The notes under the pieces are model-generated. The model did no database searches, had not been told where the DNA came from, and saw only the letters and a list, made by a program, of their open reading frames with translations. A stretch of DNA of 64,000 bases, taken from NCBI GenBank assembly GCA_009691715.1, contig SIAN01000001.1, forward strand, positions 124,001 through 188,000, in the 5' to 3' direction. The DNA comes from Planctomycetota bacterium. Its GTDB lineage: Bacteria > Planctomycetota > B15-G4 > SIAN01. This document shows, piece by piece, positions 7,840-15,531 of this stretch. Made by a program: the position numbers and the translations under genes. Each line of letters begins with the position of its first letter. Positions within the stretch are counted from its first letter, which is position 1.

Positions 7840-8532
7840 ATGCAGAAGCAAGGTTCTGAGCCGCAGCGAGGCGCTGCGCGGCCACAAGGCCCGGCACGGC
7901 CGCCGTCGCCAGAGCGCGGCGTCGACCTGCGCTCGTTCGTCTTCATCGATCGGATGCAGCCGCAGTTTGCATCGTTCGTCGCGACGGTGGCGCGTGGCTA
8001 CCTGCCGGTGGCGGGCCAGGCGGCGCTCTACGTCGAGATCGCGCCCGGCATCGCCATCAATCGCATCACCGACATCGCCTTGAAGGCGCACGACGTGCGT
8101 CCGGGCATGCAGATCGTCGAACGCGCGTTCGGCCTGCTCGAGATCCACAGCGAGTCGCAGAGCGAAGTGCGCGGCGCCGGCCAGAAGATCCTCGACTTCC
8201 TAGGCACGACGGAGCAAGGGCGACGCAAGCCGAAGATCCAGTCCTCCGAGATCATCACCCACGTCGACGACTACCAGACGATGCTGATCAATCGGGAGCG
8301 GCACGGAATGATGCTGCTCGGCGGCGAAACGCTCTACATCCTCGAATGCGAGCCGGCTGGCTATGCCGCGCTGGCTGCGAACGAGGCGGAAAAGGCCGCG
8401 CCGATCAAGCTGCTTGAGATGCGCGCGTCCGGCGCGTTCGGGCGCGTCTACCTTGGCGGCGGCGAGGCTGAGATCGAGCAGGCGGCGCGCGCGGCGGAGC
8501 GAGCGCTTGAGTCGCTCACGGGTCGCGAATGA
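7840..8532 (+). CDS. BMC-T tandem-domain shell protein, Hoch_5816/Hoch_3341-like (stacking, gated-pore type)
   Basis: The 230 residues contain two BMC domains after a Pro/Arg-rich N-terminus of about 28 residues. The first starts near IDRMQPQFASFVATVARGYLPV and includes VEIAPGIAINRITDIALK. The second contains NRERHGMMLLGGETLYILE, AGYAALAANEAEKAAPIKLLEM and AFGRVYLGGGEAEIE. These signatures match, from memory, the Haliangium ochraceum trimers that stack face to face and enclose a chamber with gated pores, thought to pass larger substrates or cofactors. ATG 7840 is used; an internal ATG at 7954 (start of MQPQF) is also possible. It lies 14 bp after the BMC-H gene. Confidence 0.9.
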   Translation: MQKQGSEPQRGAARPQGPARPPSPERGVDLRSFVFIDRMQPQFASFVATVARGYLPVAGQAALYVEIAPGIAINRITDIALKAHDVRPGMQIVERAFGLLEIHSESQSEVRGAGQKILDFLGTTEQGRRKPKIQSSEIITHVDDYQTMLINRERHGMMLLGGETLYILECEPAGYAALAANEAEKAAPIKLLEMRASGAFGRVYLGGGEAEIEQAARAAERALESLTGRE

Positions 8533-8569
8533 GCGCGTCCAATGTCATGAGCGCGGTGGCCACGAACCG

Positions 8570-9172
8570 GTGAAGCCCTCCTTCGACGATCTCGATGCAA
8601 GCGCGACGGGTGCCGGCGAGGCGCTCGCGTTGCTTGAGTGCGCCGGGATTGCCGACGGCTACGCAGCAGCCGATCGCGTGTTGAAGGCGGCGCCCGTGCA
8701 GTTGCTGCTCTGCCGACCGGTCTCGCCGGGAAAGCTGCTGGTGTTGTTCGCCGGCAGTCCGTCCGCAGTCACGTCGGCATTGCGCGCCGCCATCGACGGC
8801 TTGTCGGCACCGCCGCTCGACACCTTGCTGCTGCCGAACGTCGAACCAGCCGTCGTGCGTGCGCTGGCCGGTGCGAGCGCGCCGCCTCTTGGCGAGGCCG
8901 CCGCCGTCGTCGAGTGCGCGACGGTCGCCACGTTGCTGCTCGCGGCCGACGTCGCGTTGAAGACCGCGTCCGTGGCGCTGCTGCAACTGCGTGCGGCGAG
9001 CGGACTCGGCGGCAAGGCCTACTTCGTCGCCAGCGGCAGCGTCGCGCAGGTCGAGGTCGCGCGCGCGGCGGCGACCCGATTTGCGAGTGAACGCGGACAC
9101 TTGGTCGGCAGTGTTGTCCTGTCGCAGCCGCACGAGGATCTGTCGCGCTGGCTCGCAGGCGCGGACGGGTGA
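8570..9172 (+). CDS. BMC-T tandem-domain shell protein, Hoch_5812-like (single-layer type)
   Basis: The 200-residue protein carries two BMC domains: ALALLECAGIADGYAAADRVLKAA, then AAAVVECATVATLLLAADVALKTA with LRAASGLGGKAYFVASG. The layout resembles Hoch_5812 of Haliangium ochraceum, a trimer that occupies a hexamer position in the shell. No ATG fits the frame, so the start is taken as GTG 8570. In another frame a 14-codon reading (ATG 8529 to TGA 8573) overlaps this GTG and may couple it to the upstream gene, or mark a lost N-terminus. The stop overlaps the next start (GTGA at 9169-9172). Confidence 0.88.
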   Translation: MKPSFDDLDASATGAGEALALLECAGIADGYAAADRVLKAAPVQLLLCRPVSPGKLLVLFAGSPSAVTSALRAAIDGLSAPPLDTLLLPNVEPAVVRALAGASAPPLGEAAAVVECATVATLLLAADVALKTASVALLQLRAASGLGGKAYFVASGSVAQVEVARAAATRFASERGHLVGSVVLSQPHEDLSRWLAGADG

Positions 9173-9519
9173 AATCGCTGTTGACTGAACTCGATCTGCG
9201 CCGCCTTGCGCACGGGGCACGCGTGGTCGTCGACCGCGACACGCTGGTCACGCCGTCGGCGCGCGACTACGCGCTGCAAGCAGGAATCGAGCTGTGCGAA
9301 GCGTCGCGGGCGTCCGCCGGCCAGGCGGCGAAGTCGGCCGCGAAGACGACGTGCTGCAGTGCTTGCGCCGCCGGCGGCAGCGGTGGCGCCGGCACCTGCG
9401 CTTCGGGCAGCGGCGCAGCGTGCGGCGGCGCTGCGCCATCGACACCGGCGCTCGGCGAGGGCGACTGGCTGGTGCAGGTGCGCGACGGCAAGGTCACGGC
9501 GAGACAGATCGCTCCGTAG
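9169..9519 (+). CDS. Small Cys-rich protein of the microcompartment operon
   Basis: I do not recognise a family for this 116-residue protein. The first 45 residues (LTELDLRRLAHGARVVV, then LVTPSARDYALQAGIEL) form a compact unit. Its TPSARDYA-x-x-GI motif recalls the peripheral-subunit-binding fold of 2-oxoacid dehydrogenases and short motifs in other microcompartment accessory proteins. The middle is a Gly/Ala/Ser linker with six cysteines (CCSAC, then TCASGSGAACGG). The end (GDWLVQVRDGKVTARQIAP) looks like a small beta hairpin. GTG 9169 overlaps the BMC-T stop, so co-translation is likely. The cysteines could bind metal or an Fe-S centre, or form disulphides; none of this is shown. It is not a BMC-P pentamer. 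Confidence 0.7.
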   Translation: MKSLLTELDLRRLAHGARVVVDRDTLVTPSARDYALQAGIELCEASRASAGQAAKSAAKTTCCSACAAGGSGGAGTCASGSGAACGGAAPSTPALGEGDWLVQVRDGKVTARQIAP

Positions 9520-9634
9520 GACGCTCCCGCAACGGCATCGCGCGCAGTCTCACCAACCTGCAGTCCCGCTCGTAGGATGGCTCCGTCCCGGACGACCGCC
9601 CCGTCGTCTGGATGCCAACGCCCGCGGGAACCGG

Positions 9635-10285
9635 ATGCAGCCTTCGTCATCGAACGTGGCCTTTTCCGCCACGACAAGCGTGGCTGGCGCGACCGAAGCG
9701 GCCGTGCTGGCGCGCGCGCGCGGTGGGGATCGCGCGGCGTTCGGCGAGCTGATCGACCAGCATCAAAACCGCGTCTTCACCTTGGCGATGAATCTCTGCC
9801 GCGGCCGGCGCGACGATGCGGAGGAACTGGCGCAGGAAGCGTTCCTGCGCGCGCTCGAAGCGATCGCGCAGTTCCGCGGTGAGTCCCTGTTTTCGACCTG
9901 GATGCATCGGATCGTGGTGAACCTCCATCTCAACCGTTCGAGCACGCTTGCGGCCCGCGCTCGCGATCGCCAGTTGACGTTGTCGCCCCGTGGCGATGGC
10001 GACGAACGGCCGACGCTCGACGTCGCTGCTCCAGGTGCGGCGCCGGGCGAGCAGGCAGACCTGGCCGAACAGCGCGGGTGTCTGCGCGCCGCCCTGGCGC
10101 GGCTGGATGACGATCGACGCATGGTGGTGATCCTGCGCGACGTCGAAGGCAAGAGCTACGAGGAGATCGCGGAGCTGCTGGCGGTGCCGATCGGCACGGT
10201 CCGCTCACGGCTGGCGCGCGCGCGGGAAGAGCTGTCGCGAGCGCTGGGCGGCAGCGGGTTCCGTGGTGGGGAGGCGGCGTCATGA
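9635..10285 (+). CDS. RNA polymerase ECF-type sigma factor
   Basis: The 216-residue protein has sigma region 2 (FGELIDQHQNRVFTLAMNLC through DAEELAQEAFLRALEAI and FSTWMHRIVVNLHLN) and region 4 (LDDDRRMVVILRDVEGKSYEEIAELLAVPIGTVRSRLARAR), and lacks regions 1 and 3. It would direct RNA polymerase to a small regulon. ATG 9635 fits the domain start; upstream residues are Arg/Pro-rich noise. Its stop overlaps the start of a zinc-finger anti-sigma gene (ATGA at 10282). It lies 115 bp after the microcompartment operon on the same strand, so control of that operon is possible but unproven. Confidence 0.93.
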   Translation: MQPSSSNVAFSATTSVAGATEAAVLARARGGDRAAFGELIDQHQNRVFTLAMNLCRGRRDDAEELAQEAFLRALEAIAQFRGESLFSTWMHRIVVNLHLNRSSTLAARARDRQLTLSPRGDGDERPTLDVAAPGAAPGEQADLAEQRGCLRAALARLDDDRRMVVILRDVEGKSYEEIAELLAVPIGTVRSRLARAREELSRALGGSGFRGGEAAS

Positions 10286-11724
10286 CCCATCCCCCGCAAG
10301 GTTGCGACGAGGTTCGCGAGTGGGTGTGGACGGCGGCCGACGGCGCGTGCACGACCGAGGAGACCGCACGCCTCGAACGGCACCTTGCCGGCTGCGCGGA
10401 GTGCCGTACTGCGGCGGCGCAAGCTCGCGCGGTCACGGCAGCGCTCGCGGCGTTGCCGGACGAGCCGGCGCCGGCCGGATTGCGGGAGCGAGTCGTCGCG
10501 GCATGCGACGTTCGATCCGCGGCCGTTGGCGGTGGTGGCGGCAGCGGTGGCGCGCGAGTCGTCAAAGCAGGAAGTTGGTTCGGTCGCGCCGCGCTCGGCG
10601 CGGCGGCGTCGATCGCTCTTCTCGCGTGGATCTGCTGGCGGAACCTGATGATCGAAGCGGCGCCGGCACTGGAGCTCGCTGCGACATCGCCACCGCGCGC
10701 GTCGACGGCAACAACCGGCGTGCACGATGACTTCGATCCGCCCGTGCCAGCCGAGTCATCGAGCGTTCTGAAGGTCGATCTGGAAGTGCCGGCGAAAGGT
10801 GAGTCTCTGCCGCCGGGGGCGCCGCCGGTGAAGGACGCGGCAGGCCTGGGCGGATTGGCGGCAGGGGCCGACGAAGCGTCGGACCGGCTCGCCGCGACCC
10901 TGCTCATGCCGGACTCGCCACGCGCGGCGCTCGATCAACTGGCGCAGTGGCGGTCGGAGCAGAGCGATCGAGGGGCGCCGGCAGGAACGCGCGGATTCCT
11001 CGGAGAGGCCGGGTGGAAAGACGCTGCGGATGCCGCGTCGGACGACGCGCGGCTGAAGTCGGACGCGGCGGGGCCCACGCGCTCGATCCGGTTTGCGGCA
11101 TGGCAGCCGGTCGAGCCGCAAGAGCTGGCGCGCCTCGAAGAGTGGACGACGCGAGGCGCGCGGGACGGCGACGTGCTGATCGTCGATGTCGCACCCGAGG
11201 AGCTCGAAGCATCAGGCCTCATCACGCTCGAGCGGCACGACGACGGCGATCACGCGCGCAAGAAACACGCGACGCCGGATGAACAGACGGACGAACAGAA
11301 GGGCTACAAAACCGGCGACAAGAAGCCGGATGCGCCTGGATTGCTGGGCGGTCGATTTGGTTTCGAGGAGTCCGCGCCAAGTCTCTGGTGGGGGGAGTTG
11401 CTGCACGCGGAGGAGCGGCGCGATCGCGCGGCGAGTGCCACGGCCGATCCGGCGGCACCGGGCCGCGCTGCCGCTGCGCAGGAGCCGGCAGTGCCTCCGA
11501 GCGACGCGGCGGGCCCTTCAGCACCGAATACGGCTCGAGGTCGGTCGGGACCCGTCGCTGGCGGCGCCAAGCCATCCGCCTCGGCTGGCAACGCACCGCT
11601 CGGGAAAGCTCCGCTCGCAACCGCGGAGTCGAAGGAGCCCGAGAAGGCAAAGCAGCCAAGCGCCGATGCATCGAAGCTGCGTGCCGATGTCGTTCGTCTG
11701 GTGATCCGGCTGCGCTCGGAATGA
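10282..11724 (+). CDS. Anti-sigma factor with zinc-finger N-terminus, single membrane helix and long extracytoplasmic region
   Basis: Residues 1-60 form a zinc-finger anti-sigma domain: CDEVREWVW, then HLAGCAECR, the H-x3-C-x2-C site. One membrane helix follows (LGAAASIALLAWICW, about residues 112-126). Beyond it lie about 350 residues that are Ala/Pro/Gly-rich and charged, with a small folded piece around residues 265-320 (IRFAAWQPVEPQELARLEEW, then DVLIVDVAPEELEASGLITLER). The protein should hold the co-transcribed sigma factor at the membrane and release it on an envelope signal. At 480 residues it is about twice the usual size of this class, and the periplasmic region shows no domain I can name. 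Confidence 0.85.
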   Translation: MTHPPQGCDEVREWVWTAADGACTTEETARLERHLAGCAECRTAAAQARAVTAALAALPDEPAPAGLRERVVAACDVRSAAVGGGGGSGGARVVKAGSWFGRAALGAAASIALLAWICWRNLMIEAAPALELAATSPPRASTATTGVHDDFDPPVPAESSSVLKVDLEVPAKGESLPPGAPPVKDAAGLGGLAAGADEASDRLAATLLMPDSPRAALDQLAQWRSEQSDRGAPAGTRGFLGEAGWKDAADAASDDARLKSDAAGPTRSIRFAAWQPVEPQELARLEEWTTRGARDGDVLIVDVAPEELEASGLITLERHDDGDHARKKHATPDEQTDEQKGYKTGDKKPDAPGLLGGRFGFEESAPSLWWGELLHAEERRDRAASATADPAAPGRAAAAQEPAVPPSDAAGPSAPNTARGRSGPVAGGAKPSASAGNAPLGKAPLATAESKEPEKAKQPSADASKLRADVVRLVIRLRSE

Positions 11725-11729
11725 CTCGC

Positions 11730-11745
11730 CCGCTCGCGTGAGCGG
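11730..11745. terminator. Hairpin between convergent genes
   Basis: CCGCTC, loop GCGT, GAGCGG makes a perfect 6-bp stem that fills most of the 24-bp gap between the anti-sigma stop (11724) and the lpxB stop (11749). The position suits a bidirectional terminator, but there is no U-tract on either side. Confidence 0.35.
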
Positions 11746-11748
11746 CGT

Positions 11749-12870
11749 TCAGCGCGCGAGGAGCTTGGCGATGGCGTCGGCAGCGTTGCGCGCAGCGCCC
11801 GGCACCAACACCGTCGTTCGCAGCAGTTCGAGTCCGCCGAGGCAGCGGTCGCGAGCCGGTCCGTCGCTCCAGAGCGCGGCAAGCTCGCGGTCGATCTCGG
11901 CCGCGGGATCGTTGGCGGCGAAGAACTCGGGGCAGAGCGCTTCGCCGGCCAGCAGGTTCGGCAATCCGATCCAGGGACTGGTGAGGATGTAGCGCGCGGC
12001 CCACTTGGAGAAGGCGTTCACGCGGTAGACGATCACCGACGGCACGCGCATCAGCGCGCATTCGAGAGTCGCCGTCCCCGACGTGACGATCGACGCCCGG
12101 CAGTCGGCCAGCAGCTGCGGCAGCGACTGGTCGCGCACTTCGACCTCGACGCCCGCGGCGCGCGCCATCGCAGCGACATGGTCGCGCAGCGGCGCGCGCG
12201 GATGCGCCGAGACGACCGGGATGCGCTGTCCGACTCGCGCCATCAGCGTTTTCGCGGCGCGCAACTGCCATGGCAGGAGCGCGTCGATCTCGTGGCGGCG
12301 ACTGCCGGGCAGCAGCGCGAGCACCTTCGAATCGCGCGGCGCCGGTGGCATGGCCGCGATTCGGTCGGCGAGCGGGTGGCCGACGAAAGTTGCGTCGACC
12401 CCATAGCGTGCGAGGAAGGGCGCCTCGAACGGCAGCAGCGTGAGACCCAGATCGACTGCGCTTGCGAAGCGGCGCGCCCGCCACGGCGCCCAGCCCCAGT
12501 ACTGCGGGCAGATGTAGTAGGCGACCTTGATCGAGCGACGGCGCGCGAGACGGGCGAGGCGCACGTTGAAGCCTGGGTAGTCGATCGGAATGACGACGTC
12601 GGGGCGGTGCGCGGCGAGCCAGCGATCGGCGCCGTTCAACAGGCGCACGAATCGCCCGAGTTGTCTCAGGACCGGCGCGAACCCCATCACGGGGGCGTCC
12701 GCGAGTGGCTCGAACAGCTCGACTCCGGCGGCGCGCAAGGCGTCGCCGCCGAAGCCGACGAAACGGGCGCCAGGGAATCGCGCGCGCAACTCCTCGACCA
12801 GGCGAGCGCCGTGGTGGTCGCCGGAAGTGTCGCCGGCGCTCACGAAGATCGTGCGCGGCGCGCCGCTCAC
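11749..12870 (-). CDS. lpxB: Lipid-A-disaccharide synthase LpxB
   Basis: The 373-residue protein matches LpxB, the glycosyltransferase that joins UDP-2,3-diacylglucosamine and lipid X to give the lipid A disaccharide at the inner membrane. Visible signatures are VSAGDTSGDHHGARLVEEL at the N-terminus, FVGFGGDALRAAGVELFEP, the DYPGFNVRLARLARRR region, LALLPGSRRHEI near the middle and SGTATLECALMRVPSVIVYR toward the C-terminus. The length is normal. The start overlaps the stop of the upstream aminotransferase gene (ATGA, 12867-12870). It implies a lipopolysaccharide-bearing outer membrane. Confidence 0.95.
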   Translation of the reverse strand: MSGAPRTIFVSAGDTSGDHHGARLVEELRARFPGARFVGFGGDALRAAGVELFEPLADAPVMGFAPVLRQLGRFVRLLNGADRWLAAHRPDVVIPIDYPGFNVRLARLARRRSIKVAYYICPQYWGWAPWRARRFASAVDLGLTLLPFEAPFLARYGVDATFVGHPLADRIAAMPPAPRDSKVLALLPGSRRHEIDALLPWQLRAAKTLMARVGQRIPVVSAHPRAPLRDHVAAMARAAGVEVEVRDQSLPQLLADCRASIVTSGTATLECALMRVPSVIVYRVNAFSKWAARYILTSPWIGLPNLLAGEALCPEFFAANDPAAEIDRELAALWSDGPARDRCLGGLELLRTTVLVPGAARNAADAIAKLLAR

Positions 12871-13799
12871 GACACCGGCGCAAGCCAGCGACGCCAGCGC
12901 GGATCTTCGCCGCGTGCGGCGCGGAAGAAACGGGCCTGCAGCTCGGCGGTGATCGGGCCGCGAGTGCCGGCGCCGACCGGGCGCCGGTCGATCGAGCGGA
13001 TGGGCGTCAGCTCGGCGGCAGTGCCGGTGAAGAACGCCTCGTCGGCGAGGAACAGCTCGTCGCGCAGGAACGGCTCCTCGCGCACTTCGAGGGCGCGCTC
13101 CTTCGCGAGCTCGCGCGCGATCTCGAGCACCGAATCGCGGGTGATGCCGGCGAGGATCGCCGCGTAGGTGGGCGGGGTCTTCAGCACGCCCTTGCGCACG
13201 ATGAAGAGGTTTTCGCCCGTGCCTTCGCAGACGTAGCCCTGCGCGTCGCAGAAGATCGCCTCATCGAAGCCGTTCTGCTTGGCGAGGCGCTTGGCCAGCA
13301 CCGAGGTCACGTACTGGCCGGAGATCTTGGCGCGCATCATCGCGGCGCCCGGATGGTGGCGGACCCATGACGATATCGTGGTCTGGATGCCGTGTTCGAG
13401 CCCTTCCTTGCCGAGGTAGGCGCCCCATTGGAACGCGACGATCGCGACGCGCACCGGATTCTGCGCGCCGAGGCCCGGCTCGCCGAAATCGTGGAGCGCG
13501 ACCGGGCGCAGGTAGCAGTCGGCGAACCCGTTCGCGCGCACGACCTCCTTGCAGGCCTGGACCAGCGCGGCGCGATCGAACGGCAGCTCCATGGCGACGC
13601 AGCGGGCCGAATCGATCAACCGATCGACATGGTCCTCGAGCCGGAAGATCGCCGGCGTCCCGTTCGGCTGGGCGTAGCAGCGGACGCCCTCGAAGACACC
13701 GACGCCGTAGTGGAGCGTGCTCGCCATCACATGGACGCGCGCGTCCGCCCACGGGACGAGACGGCCATCCATCCACACGAGCTTGGCAGGGGACTGCAT
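12867..13799 (-). CDS. ilvE: Branched-chain amino acid aminotransferase
   Basis: The 310-residue fold-type IV PLP enzyme interconverts valine, leucine and isoleucine with their 2-oxo acids. The N-terminal VWMDGRLVPWADARVHVMASTLHYG and GVFEGVRCY motifs, the PLP lysine in MMRAKISGQYVTS and the cofactor loop EGTGENLFIV are all present. Length and order match IlvE. ATG 13799 has AAGGAA upstream and a GATAGC hexamer about 25 bases before it. It forms an operon with lpxB through a 4-bp overlap, an unusual pairing with no obvious shared pathway. Confidence 0.93.
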   Translation of the reverse strand: MQSPAKLVWMDGRLVPWADARVHVMASTLHYGVGVFEGVRCYAQPNGTPAIFRLEDHVDRLIDSARCVAMELPFDRAALVQACKEVVRANGFADCYLRPVALHDFGEPGLGAQNPVRVAIVAFQWGAYLGKEGLEHGIQTTISSWVRHHPGAAMMRAKISGQYVTSVLAKRLAKQNGFDEAIFCDAQGYVCEGTGENLFIVRKGVLKTPPTYAAILAGITRDSVLEIARELAKERALEVREEPFLRDELFLADEAFFTGTAAELTPIRSIDRRPVGAGTRGPITAELQARFFRAARGEDPRWRRWLAPVS

Positions 13800-13894
13800 G
13801 ACGTTCCTTGGTGGTGGCGCGCGGCCGCTATCGTCGGCCCGGCGAAAGCAGGCGCAGCAGTGTAGCGCGCTCCTCTCACCGGGTGCTGGCGTCC

Positions 13895-14683
13895 ATGCCG
13901 CGCCGCTTGGCCGACAAAAAACGAAGAGATCGCGTCCTCATGGCTGTCGCCGCTCGTCCGTTCCGTCTCGCTGATTTCATGATCTTCGAGCCACACAAGA
14001 CGCGCGACCCGGACTTCAACGAGCCGCGCCGGATGATCCGCGCGAACCTCGGCCTGCTTGGGAAGTTGGCGGTGAAGGAGCTGAAGGCGCGGACCGGCGT
14101 CGCGTTCGAGACCAAGACTTCGCTCAACCACCCGTTCACGTTCAACGGGTTCCGCGTCGATGCGCTCTGGTTCACGCTCCATCCCGGCAAGAAGCAGCGC
14201 GTGGAGCTGCAGCAGATCCTCGGCCAGGAGTTCGCCGAGGACCTCGATCCGTCCTACTTCCACGCGCTCCTCTATGGCGAGCTGAACCTCACGCACTTCA
14301 CCGCCGGCATCCGCATGACGGAGCGCAGCTGGTGGGACACGCAGAACTTCCAGCGCAGCTGCAAGGAGGCGCCCTCGAACGAGGCGCTGTCGGCCGCGAT
14401 CCGGCCGCTCGCCGGCTACGTCATGCGGATCCACGACTGGCAGAAGCTCTACCCGTGCGAGCAGATGACGCCCGGGATGCTGCAGACCTTCGCGCAGTAC
14501 TTCAAACCGGGGGAGCACCGCTTCACGCTCTACCGGCAATGGCCGCGTGACTCGCCCGAGCTCGCGGCCGCCGATTGGCCGACGCGGCTGGTCGACGAAC
14601 TTGCGCGGCTGGTGCCGGCATGGAAGGCGATGGCGTGGGCGCCCGACCATGACCTGGTGTTCCGGAAGCGTGGCGGCGCGTGA
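13895..14683 (+). CDS. Conserved-looking protein of unknown function
   Basis: I do not recognise this 262-residue soluble protein. It has no signal peptide or membrane helix. It is rich in aromatic residues, with stretches such as FMIFEPHKTRDPDF, GFRVDALWFTLHPGKKQ, ERSWWDTQNFQRSC and YVMRIHDWQKLYPCEQMTPGM, and well-balanced composition, which argues for a real folded protein. The start is either ATG 13895 or ATG 13940 (MAVAARPFRLADF); the second is slightly favoured by protein content and the first keeps a basic N-terminus. It stands alone, divergent from ilvE and 148 bp before a ClpP-like gene. Confidence 0.6.
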   Translation: MPRRLADKKRRDRVLMAVAARPFRLADFMIFEPHKTRDPDFNEPRRMIRANLGLLGKLAVKELKARTGVAFETKTSLNHPFTFNGFRVDALWFTLHPGKKQRVELQQILGQEFAEDLDPSYFHALLYGELNLTHFTAGIRMTERSWWDTQNFQRSCKEAPSNEALSAAIRPLAGYVMRIHDWQKLYPCEQMTPGMLQTFAQYFKPGEHRFTLYRQWPRDSPELAAADWPTRLVDELARLVPAWKAMAWAPDHDLVFRKRGGA

Positions 14684-14831
14684 GTCGGGGCGCTGGCCGG
14701 CGCCTCGGTCCAAGCGAGAGCGATTTGAGCTGCGCCGCCCCGCCGGTCGATCCGACGGAGTGAGGGTTGCGATATCCTGCTTGGCCCTTTTGCGGCGCCT
14801 TCGGGCTCCGCGTCGACGGAGAGACGACTCG

Positions 14832-15479
14832 ATGGCTGCCTTGCCTGACGATGCCTCGCCTGAAGAATGGAACGATGCCGTCGCGCTGCCCCGCTGCGTC
14901 GAGCCGGAGAAGCCGGAGAAGAAGAAGACTCCGGTGCCGCCGAGCCTGCGGCTCCTGCTGCAGCAGCGCGTGGTGATGATCGCCAAGCCGGTCGACCGCA
15001 CGCTGATGGAGAAAGTGAGCTCGGCGCTGCTGCTGCTGGATGGCCGCAACAAAGAGCGCCCGATCACCGTCTTCGTCAACTCGCCGGGCGGCGACGCCGA
15101 CTCGGGATTCGCCATCTACGATGTGATGAAGTACGTCCGCGCGCCGATCCGCACGATCTGCGCCGGGCTCGCCGCTTCCGCCGGTGTCCCGATCTTCCTC
15201 GGCGGCCGCAAGGGCATGCGCTTTTCGCTGCCGAGCTCGCGCTTCCTCATCCATCAACCGTCGATGCAGGCGATGGGCAGCGCGAGCGACATCGAGATCA
15301 CTTCGGTCGAGATCGAGCGGATCCGCGAAAAGTACAACCGGATCATCGAGCTCGAGACCGGTCGCTCGGCGGAGAAGGTGAAGTCCGATTGCATGCGCGA
15401 CTTCTGGCTCGATGCCAAGGAAGCGGTGCAGTACGGACTCGTCGATCGGATCGTGACCGGAGCCAACGAGATCGATTGA
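14832..15479 (+). CDS. ClpP-family serine protease
   Basis: The 215-residue protein has the ClpP fold signatures: PITVFVNSPGGDADSGFAIYD, the nucleophile serine in GLAASAGVPIFLGG, the histidine in RFLIHQPS and an acidic residue in FWLDAKEAVQYGLVD. ClpP rings degrade proteins unfolded by Clp ATPases. It differs from housekeeping ClpP in having SAGVP in place of SMGA around the serine, and a charged N-terminal extension of about 35 residues. No clpX lies beside it, so this may be a paralogue with another partner. GATATC at about 14769 is a possible -10 region. Confidence 0.85.
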   Translation: MAALPDDASPEEWNDAVALPRCVEPEKPEKKKTPVPPSLRLLLQQRVVMIAKPVDRTLMEKVSSALLLLDGRNKERPITVFVNSPGGDADSGFAIYDVMKYVRAPIRTICAGLAASAGVPIFLGGRKGMRFSLPSSRFLIHQPSMQAMGSASDIEITSVEIERIREKYNRIIELETGRSAEKVKSDCMRDFWLDAKEAVQYGLVDRIVTGANEID

Positions 15480-15531
15480 CGCCTGCAAGCTAAGCTCCCG
15501 GCCGTCGCGGGGGCGGTGAGGCTGCAAGCAA

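Noticed and set aside
8529..8573. A 14-codon reading frame between two BMC-T genes
   Set aside because: Too short to support as a gene; more likely a coupling leader or chance. Noted under the downstream BMC-T entry.
9169..9519. Considered as the missing BMC-P pentamer
   Set aside because: Shows none of the EutN/CcmL beta-barrel features and has a Cys/Gly-rich linker instead.
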